Shown: one piece after another, positions 9,699-17,601 of the stretch | How the letters are laid out: every line of letters begins with the position of its first letter | Numbering within the stretch: the stretch's first letter is position 1 | Assembly (NCBI GenBank): GCA_024232355.1 | Contig: JAAEPW010000093.1 | Coordinates: 1 to 24,502, forward strand | Reading direction: 5' to 3' | Length of the DNA: 24,502 nt | Source: Chloroflexota bacterium | GTDB lineage: Bacteria > Chloroflexota > Anaerolineae > B4-G1 | Program-made: the position numbers and the translations under genes | The notes under the pieces: model-generated | The model's input: the letters and a program-made list of their open reading frames with translations, nothing else | Databases searched by the model: none | Told to the model about the DNA's origin: nothing

Positions 9699-11639
9699 AT
9701 GGACAACGCGCTAAAAACAATATTCAAGACGGATGACCAACTAATAACGGAGAACTATATTGTGCTGTTCGGTGGTCGTGACCTGGAAGGCGTCGCCTCT
9801 CCAAAGAAAAACGCCGACGGCACGAACGGGCAGTATTTCACGAAGACCACCGCGCTGGCGTCGAACTACACCGACACGGGCGCGTTATATGTGGATTGGG
9901 AGCACGGCGACGCACCCGACGGAGAGCCACAGCGTGATGACGTGCTCGGAACGGTTGATTGGAAAACGGCACGCATAGATGAGAAGGGCGTATTTGTGCA
10001 ACGTGTCCTCAATCGCCGCAACCAGTATATGCAATACCTAGAAGAACTTATCGACGCGGGTCTGATTGGAAACAGTAGCGAGGCAATACCGGAGGGCGTC
10101 GAGATTGGCGCGAATGGTGAGATCAAGGCTTGGCCGCTGAAACGTGACACGCTCACGGTCTCCCCAATGGAACCGCGAATGATGCAAGAGAATGTTATGC
10201 AAGCCGCGAAAGCTCTCGGTTTGCTTACAGGGCCAGAACCGGAGACGAAGCCAGAGGTCAGCAATGACGGCGACGTGGTAACGGCAACCATCGACAATTG
10301 GCAAGATTCAACTCATACAGATACGGAGGTAATCACGATGCCTGAAGAACAGGTTATCACGACACAATCACCCCCAGACGTTGACGCAATTGTGGCCGCA
10401 GCCGCGACGAAAGCCGCCGACGCAGCCGTCAAAGCGTATCAAAAATTTCTGGAGGATCAACCGCCCAAGATTGACAAGCTCATCACGCAGCACGACAACC
10501 GTGAGGAAGCGCCGTTCAAGTCTTTGGGCGATTTCCTGCACACCGTTGCACACAACGAGCGCGACGAACGCTTGCGCCCGTTGAAATCAACCGACGCCGC
10601 CGACGAAGGCGGTTTCAACTTCACCGCCGTTGCTGGTGGTGATAAGGTCGGCACGCTCTACGGAGCGCAGCAGAAACGCGCCGCGATCAAGGCTATCAGC
10701 GGAATGAGCGAGCTTGTACCCGCTGACGGGGGGTTACTGGTCGGCACGGACTACTCACAGACCATTATGGAACGCGTTTACAGCACGGGGCAACTGCTCC
10801 AACGTGTGATGATGCTCCCCATCAGCGGGGGATCTAACTCAATGAGTATCCCGAAAGTCTCAGAAACCAGCCGCGCCAATGGTAGCCGCCTCGGTGGTGT
10901 GCAAGCGTACTGGGCCAGTGAGGGCAAGGAGAAGACCGGCAGCAAGCCGAAGTTTGAAACCGCCAACTTGAAACTGAATAAGGTGATTGGTTTGGTTTAT
11001 GCTACCGATGAACTGCTTGACGACGCTTCAGCACTGAGCGCGTGGATTATGTCACGCCTACCCGACGAACTGCGGTTCGTGGTTGAAAACTCAATCATCA
11101 ATGGCACGGGTGGCGGGCAGCCGGTGGGCATTCTCAACAGTGGTGCGGTAATCTCACAGGATGCCGTAGTCGGACAGACCGCCGCCACGATTGTCTCCCA
11201 GAACGTTATCAATATGTACTCACGGCGTTGGGGTAATCCAGGCGACTATATCTGGCTAACGAGCCAATCATCCGAGCCGCAACTGATGCAGATGAGTTTG
11301 GCAGTCGGTACGGGTGGGCAGTTGACCTATATGCCGCCTGGTGGCATGAGTGGTTCGCCATACGGCAACATCTTCGGGCGTCCAGTTGTACCCGTGGAAT
11401 ACTGCCCAGCAGTCGGAACCGTGGGCGATCTTATGTTCGTCAATCCCCGCGAATACGTGATGATTGAGAAGGGCGGGATTCAGTCCGCTTCCTCGATTCA
11501 CGTGCGTTTCATCTATGATGAGCAGGTGTTCCGCTTCGTGTGGCGCGTTGACGGGCAGCCGCTGTGGAGTTCAGCACTCACGCCGTTCAACGGTGGCGAC
11601 ACGCAATCCCCTTATGTTGCATTGGCAACGAGGAGCTAA
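9699..11639 (+). CDS. Prohead protease - major capsid protein fusion (HK97 fold)
   Basis: This 646-residue protein starts at ATG 9699 behind AGGAGGG (a GTG at 9666 lies in the terminator hairpin and was rejected). Residues about 15-165 look like a prohead serine protease: VDWEHG with H69, then GLIGNSSEAIP with S126/S127, then LKRDTLTVSP. Residues about 214-300 are Ala/Lys-rich and helical, like a scaffold (delta) domain. Residues about 305-646 are an HK97-type capsid protein: KAISGMSELVPADGGLLVGT near the start, LNKVIGLVYATDELLDD, and a C-terminal RVDGQPLWSSALTPFNGG. The capsid protein assembles the head, and the protease trims the scaffold region. No stop separates the two parts, but a strong internal ribosome binding site (RBS) precedes Met214, so a 433-residue scaffold-capsid form may also be made. 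Confidence 0.9.
   Translation: MDNALKTIFKTDDQLITENYIVLFGGRDLEGVASPKKNADGTNGQYFTKTTALASNYTDTGALYVDWEHGDAPDGEPQRDDVLGTVDWKTARIDEKGVFVQRVLNRRNQYMQYLEELIDAGLIGNSSEAIPEGVEIGANGEIKAWPLKRDTLTVSPMEPRMMQENVMQAAKALGLLTGPEPETKPEVSNDGDVVTATIDNWQDSTHTDTEVITMPEEQVITTQSPPDVDAIVAAAATKAADAAVKAYQKFLEDQPPKIDKLITQHDNREEAPFKSLGDFLHTVAHNERDERLRPLKSTDAADEGGFNFTAVAGGDKVGTLYGAQQKRAAIKAISGMSELVPADGGLLVGTDYSQTIMERVYSTGQLLQRVMMLPISGGSNSMSIPKVSETSRANGSRLGGVQAYWASEGKEKTGSKPKFETANLKLNKVIGLVYATDELLDDASALSAWIMSRLPDELRFVVENSIINGTGGGQPVGILNSGAVISQDAVVGQTAATIVSQNVINMYSRRWGNPGDYIWLTSQSSEPQLMQMSLAVGTGGQLTYMPPGGMSGSPYGNIFGRPVVPVEYCPAVGTVGDLMFVNPREYVMIEKGGIQSASSIHVRFIYDEQVFRFVWRVDGQPLWSSALTPFNGGDTQSPYVALATRS
10325..10340 (+). promoter_or_regulatory. 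Internal ribosome binding site and ATG inside the protease-capsid fusion
   Basis: GGAGGT at 10325-10330 lies seven bases before an in-frame ATG at 10338-10340 (Met214, followed by PEEQVIT). SD strength and spacing are as good as any start in the window. The position is exactly the protease/scaffold boundary. It would produce a 433-residue scaffold plus capsid protein ending at 11639. Confidence 0.65.
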
Positions 11640-11642
11640 ACG

Positions 11643-12104
11643 ATGAGAACAGTTGAACAGTTTCACCTTGTCCCCGGTATCCAGCCCGTCGCTGATTTTA
11701 TGGACGGGACCGTGACGACCGACGTCGTGGAATGCCACGCGGAGGGCGTCCTTTTCGTCATCGGCAAAGGCGTCGGCGCAACGGGCACGAGCACGATCAC
11801 CGCCCTGGCGTGTGACGACTTCACGCCGACCACAACCAGCGCCGTTGCCTTCATGTATCGCGCATCCACCACGCCCGACACTTGGGGCGATTGGACGCAG
11901 GCGACCAGCGCCGGATTCACCACGACCGCCGGAAGCAACCAGCGGTATGAAATCTACGTTGACGGCAGCAAGCTCGCCGAAGTCGGATACCCCAGCGCGC
12001 AACTCAAAGCCGTTGAGGTGTTCAATAATCCCGTGTTGGGATTTATCGACATCTATCTGGTTAACCCGCGATTCTCACCGCAGCAGTACACGGCAATCGC
12101 GTAA
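11643..12104 (+). CDS. Putative capsid decoration / small virion protein
   Basis: This 153-residue protein starts at ATG 11643, three bases after the capsid stop. It is rich in Thr, Ala, Val and Gly and mostly beta. Examples are VVECHAEGVLFVIGKGVGAT, a DDFTPTTTSAVAFMYR segment and WGDWTQATSAGFTT. It has no enzymatic motif. Its place directly after the major capsid gene, and its composition, fit a head decoration or stabilising protein. A GC-rich hairpin follows in the gap after its stop. Confidence 0.6.
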   Translation: MRTVEQFHLVPGIQPVADFMDGTVTTDVVECHAEGVLFVIGKGVGATGTSTITALACDDFTPTTTSAVAFMYRASTTPDTWGDWTQATSAGFTTTAGSNQRYEIYVDGSKLAEVGYPSAQLKAVEVFNNPVLGFIDIYLVNPRFSPQQYTAIA

Positions 12105-12118
12105 ATTCTCACATAGTC

Positions 12119-12143
12119 GCGGCGGGGCTACCCGTCCCGCCGC
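12119..12143 (+). other. GC-rich intergenic stem-loop without T-run
   Basis: GCGGCGGG at 12119-12126 pairs perfectly with CCCGCCGC at 12136-12143 around a 9-base loop. It is followed by CTCAATCAAAAAGGAG, so there is no U-tract and it is not a standard intrinsic terminator. It sits in the 63-base gap between two virion protein genes and may stabilise or partially terminate transcripts. Confidence 0.65.
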
Positions 12144-12167
12144 GCTCAATCAAAAAGGAGCGACTAA

Positions 12168-12881
12168 ATGGGAGCTATTCATTCGCACTACAAGCAAGGC
12201 AATTTGATCTTCTACGACACGTACCCGTATCGTTGGGTTGACGCCGTGGGCGTTGACATCACGAAAGACATCCTCAACACCGTCAATCTGCCAGTGGACA
12301 ACACCACGGGCGACCCGACCGCCTACACTATGACGGTTGTCGAAGTGGGGGCCGGAACCACGACCGCCGCTTTGTCTGATGGCGCGCTACTCATCACGAC
12401 CGCCGCCAACGAGGATGACGGGATTAACCTACAGTTGACGGCTGAGGCGTTTGACTTCGCCACTAACAACCTGGTGTACTTCGGCATTAACTTCCAAGTG
12501 AGCGACGCCACGCAATCCGACACGATTGTAGGCGTGTGCATCACTGACACCACGCTACCGGGTGGAATGACCGACGGGATTTACTTCGAGTGCTTGGACG
12601 GTTCGACTGACATCAACTTCGTGCTTGAGAAAGACAGCACGGAGACGACCAGCGCCGCAGCCGTGGGCACGTTAGCCGACGCAACCGACATCACGCTTGA
12701 ATTCAGGTTCGACGGCACGAACGTTGACAGCTTCGTGAACGGCGTTAAGCAGACCCGCTTGGCCGTCACGAACCTACCCAATGACGAACAGTTGACGCCT
12801 TCCATTGCGTTCTTGGCTGGCGAAGCCGTCGCTAAGACGATGACCGTCAATTGGATGCGCACGATTCAGGTGAACGCATAG
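12168..12881 (+). CDS. Virion beta-sandwich protein, paralogue A
   Basis: This 237-residue protein is preceded by AAAAGGAG. It is beta-rich with a concanavalin/laminin-G-like look, including NLVYFGINFQVSDATQSDT, MTDGIYFECLDGS, NFVLEKDS, and FRFDGTNVDSFVNG. It is clearly related to the next gene: both share PTxYxxxVVE-GAG, TTAAxEDDG, YFGxxxxxxDxxQxD, VTDG-type turns, NFVLEKDS, VNGV and LPNDE/FPNDE in the same order. The position after capsid and decoration genes fits a head surface protein such as decoration or a capsid fibre. Sugar or host-surface binding is possible but not shown. Confidence 0.7.
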   Translation: MGAIHSHYKQGNLIFYDTYPYRWVDAVGVDITKDILNTVNLPVDNTTGDPTAYTMTVVEVGAGTTTAALSDGALLITTAANEDDGINLQLTAEAFDFATNNLVYFGINFQVSDATQSDTIVGVCITDTTLPGGMTDGIYFECLDGSTDINFVLEKDSTETTSAAAVGTLADATDITLEFRFDGTNVDSFVNGVKQTRLAVTNLPNDEQLTPSIAFLAGEAVAKTMTVNWMRTIQVNA

Positions 12882-12891
12882 GAGCTATGAA

Positions 12892-13626
12892 ATGACTATC
12901 GAAACGAAAGAAATTCGTAATGCTCTTGTGTTCCGTGACAAAGACCTGCCGCACCGCTGGTATAACGCTATCGGGCCCAACGTGGCTAAGTACGTCACGG
13001 AATTCACCGTGCTCCCCGCCGACGATTCCACGACCGACCCGACCGAGTTTGTGTGTACTGTGGTCGAAGCGGGCGCCGGTGTGAGTACATCCGTACTCGC
13101 AGACGTGGCCGGGGGTGCGTTGCTGACCACGACCGCAGCCGACGAAGATGACGGGTGGTCGATGCAACTAGGCAATGCCAACAGCGGCGAATGGTTATCG
13201 TATGCCGCGCAATACCCTACCTACTTCGGGGTACAACTGGCGATCAACGACGTTGACCAAACGGACCTTTTCGTAGGTTCGGCGGTGACTGATACCGCGC
13301 TCCTCGGGGGCGTCACAGACGGGATGTATTTCCGCAGTGTAGACGGTTCGGCGGTGGTTAACTTCGTCCTGGAAAAGGACAGCGTTGAGACATCGACGGC
13401 AGTCGCGACAATGACCGACGCGTCATACATCTATCTCGAATGGCTGTATTGGGGTTCTAATATCCAAGTGTACGTTAACGGAGTCCTCGTGGCGACCGTT
13501 GCCGACACTGATACCAACTTCCCCAATGATGAACTTCTGCGGCTCTCCTATGAGTTCTTGACAGGCGAAGCCGTCGCCAACAACTGCACGCTCAAGTGCT
13601 TGCGGCTGATTCAATTGCAGGGGTAA
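12892..13626 (+). CDS. Virion beta-sandwich protein, paralogue B
   Basis: This 244-residue protein is preceded by AGGAG ten bases after the stop of paralogue A. It is the second of a tandem pair and shares the same motif order: CTVVEAGAG, TTAADEDDG, YFGVQLAINDVDQTDLFVG, VTDGMYFRSVDGS, NFVLEKDS, VYVNGVL and FPNDELL. The N-terminus (IRNALVFRDKDLPHRWYNAI) aligns with the YDTYPYRWVDAV region of paralogue A. The pair has diverged well beyond recent duplication, so each copy may have its own role in the virion. Confidence 0.7.
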   Translation: MTIETKEIRNALVFRDKDLPHRWYNAIGPNVAKYVTEFTVLPADDSTTDPTEFVCTVVEAGAGVSTSVLADVAGGALLTTTAADEDDGWSMQLGNANSGEWLSYAAQYPTYFGVQLAINDVDQTDLFVGSAVTDTALLGGVTDGMYFRSVDGSAVVNFVLEKDSVETSTAVATMTDASYIYLEWLYWGSNIQVYVNGVLVATVADTDTNFPNDELLRLSYEFLTGEAVANNCTLKCLRLIQLQG

Positions 13627-13633
13627 CACTAAC

Positions 13634-13657
13634 GGGGCGGGCGTAACAACCCGCCCC
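13634..13657 (+). other. GC-rich intergenic stem-loop without T-run
   Basis: GGGGCGGG at 13634-13641 pairs with CCCGCCCC at 13650-13657 around an 8-base loop (CGTAACAA). It is followed by ACCACGAAAGGAAAAC and then the next ATG. It has the same style and setting as the hairpin at 12119-12143, again with no U-tract. Confidence 0.65.
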
Positions 13658-13675
13658 ACCACGAAAGGAAAACAA

Positions 13676-14107
13676 ATGGACGCGGGAGTTTTTGCGAGTT
13701 TAGAGGGTGAGGCGGATACCACGATAGAAACCGCAGGCGTATACTACCCCATCAACGGCATATTCATCAACTCCCCTGTTGCCTCGTTTGCAATCGTTGA
13801 CGATCCGGGCATTCAATTCACCGATGGCGCGCCGCGCTGGTTCGAGATCGACTGGCACGCCACGGTTAAGGTTGCGCAGAGAGACACGCTTTTACACATT
13901 GGGCTGAAGCATAACGGACTAGTCCAGGTTAAAAGCGAAATGTGCGTATCTATCAAATTGATCGACCACAATGTGACCCTGAGCGGCACATGTGCGGTAT
14001 ATCTAGCCGACGGGGACGTGATACAGCTAGTAGTCACGTCAGAGAGTGACGGCGATGTGGTAACGTTCGTACATTTTACAACGACCATCAGAGAACTATT
14101 TTCATAG
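13676..14107 (+). CDS. Jelly-roll-like small virion protein
   Basis: This 143-residue protein is preceded by GAAAGGAA. It is beta-rich throughout. The pattern of FTDGAPRWFEIDWHATVKVA, LLHIGLKHNG, a Cys-containing strand, then YLADGDVIQLVVTSES and a closing VTFVHFTTTI resembles C1q/TNF-type jelly rolls that occur in phage head and tail surface proteins. It follows the paralogous pair and probably belongs to the same outer-surface set. The function is inferred from fold-like pattern only. Confidence 0.6.
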   Translation: MDAGVFASLEGEADTTIETAGVYYPINGIFINSPVASFAIVDDPGIQFTDGAPRWFEIDWHATVKVAQRDTLLHIGLKHNGLVQVKSEMCVSIKLIDHNVTLSGTCAVYLADGDVIQLVVTSESDGDVVTFVHFTTTIRELFS

Positions 14108-14124
14108 GCTCATAGGGGGTAAAA

Positions 14125-14466
14125 ATGAGCAGCAGTATCTTTAAGATCAACCAGACCGGCACAGCGGCACTAGCCCTAACGGGCACGGTCCCAGCCGGAC
14201 AGCATTATCGACTCGTCAGTGTGACGTGTGGATTTGACTCCGCACCATCGACAAGCGAGAATTTCACAATCGACATCGACGCAAACGCGGGCGCACCCTT
14301 CGACTATTTAGCCTACACGCTTGACCCTAGTGCCGCCTCAACGACTTCTATTCTGTGGCAACCAGACGCGGAAATCATACTTGAAGCGGGTGACGCTGTA
14401 GTTGTGGCGTTCGCCAACACAGACGCCCGTCTTTTTGGCGCTCAGATCACATTTAAGGCGGTATGA
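14125..14466 (+). CDS. Small beta-rich virion protein
   Basis: This 113-residue protein is preceded by AGGGGGT, and its stop overlaps the next start region. It has alternating polar and hydrophobic strands (HYRLVSVTCGFDSAPSTSEN, WQPDAEIILEAGDAVVVAF) and no catalytic motif. It could be a decoration protein or a trimeric adaptor. Only its context among structural genes supports a virion role. Confidence 0.55.
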   Translation: MSSSIFKINQTGTAALALTGTVPAGQHYRLVSVTCGFDSAPSTSENFTIDIDANAGAPFDYLAYTLDPSAASTTSILWQPDAEIILEAGDAVVVAFANTDARLFGAQITFKAV

Positions 14467-14467
14467 A

Positions 14468-15046
14468 ATGGGTGCAACTTTAAACGGCGCAAGCGACCAA
14501 CAGAAGATCGATAGCGCGACCACGCTCGGTTTGCTAGGCACGAACAACGCGCTAGCCTACCGCACCCACGAGGTTGAGCGGCATTTGCACAGTTACGAGC
14601 GCTGGTTAGGCGCAGCCGCTGCACCATCCGGTGAAACGCACGTGGCCGACCATATGCACGACGCGCCCACAGCGGCGGCTTTCCAGATTGACGCGGGTAA
14701 CAATGACTGGGGCGCGTGGGTGCAAATCATCGGCAGCAGTGACACGCCAGTGGACACGGGCAACGTCAAGTTTGACTTTCACCGCGTGCAATTCGTGGAG
14801 TGTGAACGCACCGCGCTTTACTGGGTACAAATCGCATTCGGCGCAACCGCAGCGGGCGCGGTTACCGATGGTGACTTCGTGCTCATCCCGCTCGAACCGC
14901 AATCCGCAAAGGCCGAGGAGTTCCCTGTCGAAACGCAGACCCGGCGCAAGAGTGTGGGGACAAAAACCTGGGCGCGGTGCATCTGCCCTGGGCAAGACAC
15001 CGCAACGCTGGACTTCTACCTCGGTTTGCACGAGTATGAAGGCTGA
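14468..15046 (+). CDS. Virion-associated protein of unknown function
   Basis: This 192-residue protein starts at ATG 14468, one base after the upstream stop codon; the longer frame from 14402 would overlap the preceding gene and lacks an SD. A helical N-terminus (DQQKIDSATTLGLLGTNNAL, HEVERHLHSYERWLG) is followed by a beta domain with FDFHRVQFVECERTALYWV and LIPLEPQSAK. The C-terminus has a basic/Cys segment (TRRKSVGTKTWARCICPG) and a beta strand end. It lies directly before the connector gene. A structural role is likely; the specific role is unknown. Confidence 0.6.
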   Translation: MGATLNGASDQQKIDSATTLGLLGTNNALAYRTHEVERHLHSYERWLGAAAAPSGETHVADHMHDAPTAAAFQIDAGNNDWGAWVQIIGSSDTPVDTGNVKFDFHRVQFVECERTALYWVQIAFGATAAGAVTDGDFVLIPLEPQSAKAEEFPVETQTRRKSVGTKTWARCICPGQDTATLDFYLGLHEYEG

Positions 15047-15049
15047 CCA

Positions 15050-15643
15050 ATGAGTTACATCAGCGTTGAGGAACTTAAGGCATACCTAAACATTACCGCA
15101 GCCGTCGATGATATGCTGTTGACAACGCTTATCGAACGCGCTGAGGCAATATGGGAATCACCGACAATGAGCGGGCGCGTGTTTGAAGCACGCACCGATT
15201 CAACGCGGTACTTTGATTCTACCGCCGACGTTGAAGGCTTGACGCTCTACCTAGACAAGGACTTGTGCGCAATCACGAGCATCACCAACGGCGACGGCAC
15301 AACCGTCACAGCGGCGCAATACGTCACGCAACCGCGCAACGATACACCCTTCTGGGCGATCACCCTAAAATCGTCCAAAGGCATTGTATGGGAGTCTGAT
15401 TCGAGCGGCGACTCTGAGAACGCTATAACTATTGTGGGGAGGTGGTCATATTCTACCGCACCAAGTTCAGAAGTTAAACACGCCATTGCCCGCCTTGGCG
15501 CGTGGCTGTATCGCCAGAAAGACACCAGCGCAGATATAGAACGCCCGTTCATTGCCGCGAATGGCACAACGATTCTACCATCCGCATACCCCAACGACGT
15601 TACAGATTTAGCCTTCGGACTGCGTAGGCTGGTACTGAGATGA
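15050..15643 (+). CDS. Head-tail connector (HK97 gp6 / phage_connect-like)
   Basis: This 197-residue protein begins SYISVEELKAYLNITAAVDD and then MLLTTLIERAEAIWES, the usual opening of gp6/YqbG-type connectors (a short helix, D-x-x-L, then helices carrying the AExxI motif). A beta insertion at about 50-125 (LYLDKDLCAITSITNGDG) is followed by VKHAIARLGAWLYRQK and a C-terminal LAFGLRRLVLR helix. It forms a ring below the portal as part of the neck. It overlaps the zinc-ribbon gene by ATGA. The insertion makes it longer than minimal family members of about 100 residues. Confidence 0.75.
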   Translation: MSYISVEELKAYLNITAAVDDMLLTTLIERAEAIWESPTMSGRVFEARTDSTRYFDSTADVEGLTLYLDKDLCAITSITNGDGTTVTAAQYVTQPRNDTPFWAITLKSSKGIVWESDSSGDSENAITIVGRWSYSTAPSSEVKHAIARLGAWLYRQKDTSADIERPFIAANGTTILPSAYPNDVTDLAFGLRRLVLR

Positions 15644-15855
15644 ACGAGTGCTTTACACCAAGGTGCAATAATCAAGCCACTTTTAAAGTTGACGGGTACG
15701 CCGAGGAAGGGCAGGCCGGCGGATATGTGTATCAATTCTATTGCGGCAAATGCGTTGTCAATATCAAGGCGATTGATATAGACAAAGATGATGGCGGCGT
15801 ATATCGTTTGACCGGACTTGAATACATAACCGATTTTACGAGGATTGTACAATGA
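15640..15855 (+). CDS. Small zinc-ribbon-like protein
   Basis: This 71-residue protein has CX4C at C4/C9 and CX2C at C35/C38 (YCGKC), a likely single zinc-ribbon. A beta C-terminus follows (DGGVYRLTGLEYITDF). It overlaps both the connector and the tail terminator-like gene by ATGA. The function is unknown. A small structural stabiliser of the neck or a nucleic-acid-binding protein are both possible. Confidence 0.65.
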   Translation: MNECFTPRCNNQATFKVDGYAEEGQAGGYVYQFYCGKCVVNIKAIDIDKDDGGVYRLTGLEYITDFTRIVQ

Positions 15856-16307
15856 GTCTAAGCATACGCGCAATCTGTGACCTTATCGCGGCGCTGACCG
15901 TCTCCAACGGCGACCAGACTGTGACCATCCACGACATCGACGAGGTCGAACGGGGCTACCCTTCTGCCAATTGTCCAATTGCGGTTATCCTACCATCCGA
16001 CGATGGCGGGGTTGCCAGTTTCACACCTGGGGCGATGGACTCAAGCGGGGTGATGCTGTGGAGTATCTCCGTGTTGTTCATCCAGAAACCAGATGAGCAA
16101 GGGCAAGGTTGGAAGCAACACTCGGAAGCCGTGGCGACGTTCGTTGAGAACTTCGTACAGGCGATAGTAGATGCGTATAAGTCATTCTGCCCTTACGGAA
16201 TGCTGCAAGGTATCACGGCACGCAGGGGGATATTCGAGTACAGCGACGCCCGCTATTATGGCGCAATGTTCACCATCAGTTTCAGAAACCTTACCAGAAT
16301 CAGTTAG
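15852..16307 (+). CDS. Tail completion / tail terminator-like protein
   Basis: This 151-residue protein starts at an ATGA overlap. It shows the alpha/beta pattern of gpU-like tail terminators: an N-terminal helix LSIRAICDLIAALTVSNG, a strand with a YPSANCPIAVILPSD turn, SISVLFIQKP, a helix SEAVATFVENFVQAIVDAY, and a final strand AMFTISFRNLTRI. It would cap the tail tube and join it to the neck. The position between the connector and the tail tube gene agrees with this. The assignment is by pattern and order. Confidence 0.6.
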   Translation: MSLSIRAICDLIAALTVSNGDQTVTIHDIDEVERGYPSANCPIAVILPSDDGGVASFTPGAMDSSGVMLWSISVLFIQKPDEQGQGWKQHSEAVATFVENFVQAIVDAYKSFCPYGMLQGITARRGIFEYSDARYYGAMFTISFRNLTRIS

Positions 16308-16314
16308 GAGTGAA

Positions 16315-16545
16315 ATGTTATTGACAGAACAAGCGGCAGCCAGTGCGGTGGTGAATTTCTTGGAGCATGCCGACATACCACGCCCCGCAACCCTCACAAT
16401 TGACGAGGAATGCGACTACATCACAAGTAAAATTCTGACCGCTTACCTGAAATCTTTGTGCGTGATAGGGGCGGTGGATTTACCAGACGGCTTTGATATA
16501 AAATCAGTAGGTCAACAGATTAGGAGTAAACTATGCCAGTTATAA
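16315..16545 (+). CDS. Small helical protein before the tail tube gene, unknown
   Basis: This 76-residue protein starts at ATG 16315 behind TAGGAG, a better start than the upstream frame beginning at 16171 inside the tail terminator gene. It is helical and acidic (EQAAASAVVNFLEHADIPRP, then CDYITSKILTAYLKSLC). Its 3' end overlaps the tail tube gene by 13 bases and contains that gene's SD (TTAGGAG). The function is unknown. Confidence 0.65.
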   Translation: MLLTEQAAASAVVNFLEHADIPRPATLTIDEECDYITSKILTAYLKSLCVIGAVDLPDGFDIKSVGQQIRSKLCQL

Positions 16546-17519
16546 ATCAACGTTTAGTACAGGTGGGCACGGCAGCGGTCTGGGGGACGTCAACCGCCCC
16601 CACCGTTGAACTTGCCGGAATCACGACGCTATCAATGCCGCCATCCATCGTCACTGAGGCAAACCCGGACATTTTGTCGGGCGTGCTTGGCCCAGCGCGG
16701 CACATCGTGAAAACGCGCCACGAGTCGCACGGGGTGACAGTGGGCGGCCAACTCATCCTTGAACAGGAAATGTATTTCTTCGACGGAGCCGACCAAGCCA
16801 CGCCAGCCGGTGCGGGGCCGTACACCTACACGTACACCGGGCCGACCACGCCAGCCGCAACGCCACGCTTGCAGACGTTGGTGGGCGGTGCTGAAAATGG
16901 CGTGTGGGGACTCAATTCCGCAGTGCTCGAAACCTACGGGCTGTCCTGGCGTTGGGGTGAAATTGTCGAAATGACTTCGACGTGGCTTGGCTACGAGGTC
17001 GAAGACGACGCGCTGGCCGCACTGACCGAAGCCACCGACGCCAATACCACCGAGGCCACCGCGTGTATGGTCAATACCTATATCGATGCTTATGGCGGCG
17101 CATACGGGGCTACGGCAATGACGAAAACCCTGAGCGCGACAATGAACCTAGACCTGACGCGCAAATATTTACCATATGTTGGCTCTTGTAATCCAGCTGG
17201 CACATACGATGCGCGGGGCTGGATTGCCAGCGGTAATGTATCGCTCCAACAGGACGCCACCAGCGCCGCGTTTGCGGATGCGGCAGTGGGTGACGTGTTG
17301 CGCAAAAAGATCCGTTTCGACATCACGAACGGTGGCGCAACCACCGCCGAGCGCAGCCTTGAAATTGATATGTATGTGGAGCTAACCATCGAGGAGCTAT
17401 TCAGCGACGCCGACGGCCTGCTGACACTGGATTTCTCCTACGAAACCCGGCGGGATGGCGCGGATAGTGACTTTTACTTTGAAGCCGTCCTGACGAATAA
17501 CACCGCAGTAGCGTACTAG
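16533..17519 (+). CDS. Major tail (tube) protein
   Basis: This 328-residue protein is preceded by TTAGGAG. It is beta-rich with features common to siphovirus tube proteins: an opening QRLVQVGTAAVWGTSTAPTV, an early YFFDGADQATPAGAGPYTYT loop, SWRWGEIVEMTSTWLGYEVE, and two similar halves ending in beta strands with TIEELFSDADGLLTLDFSYE. Tube subunits stack into the hexameric channel that carries DNA. Placement between the tail terminator and the chaperone/tape measure genes is canonical. The length, above 300, allows two tube-fold domains or an extra surface domain. Confidence 0.75.
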   Translation: MPVINQRLVQVGTAAVWGTSTAPTVELAGITTLSMPPSIVTEANPDILSGVLGPARHIVKTRHESHGVTVGGQLILEQEMYFFDGADQATPAGAGPYTYTYTGPTTPAATPRLQTLVGGAENGVWGLNSAVLETYGLSWRWGEIVEMTSTWLGYEVEDDALAALTEATDANTTEATACMVNTYIDAYGGAYGATAMTKTLSATMNLDLTRKYLPYVGSCNPAGTYDARGWIASGNVSLQQDATSAAFADAAVGDVLRKKIRFDITNGGATTAERSLEIDMYVELTIEELFSDADGLLTLDFSYETRRDGADSDFYFEAVLTNNTAVAY

Positions 17520-17576
17520 GAGCAACAAGTCAGTACCTTTTACCGTGTATTTGTCCTTACTTAGCCACTAAAATGA

Positions 17577-17585
17577 TGATATAGT
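17577..17585 (+). promoter_or_regulatory. Possible extended -10 promoter upstream of the RHH gene
   Basis: The sequence TGATATAGT matches an extended -10 (TGn plus TATAGT) in the 82-base gap after the tail tube gene. No good -35 is visible; the nearest, TTGTCC at 17551-17556, is too far at a 23-base spacing. Transcription would start close to the SD at 17592, which leaves a very short leader. Confidence 0.3.
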
Positions 17586-17601
17586 AATCGTGGAGGTGGT
17601 T

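Noticed and set aside
12119..12143. Calling the GC-rich hairpin an intrinsic terminator
   Set aside because: No T-run follows and an SD and start codon come directly after; it is listed as a stem-loop only.
15247..15873. 208-residue minus-strand open frame
   Set aside because: It is antisense to the connector and zinc-ribbon genes, which are coupled to their neighbours and have recognisable patterns.
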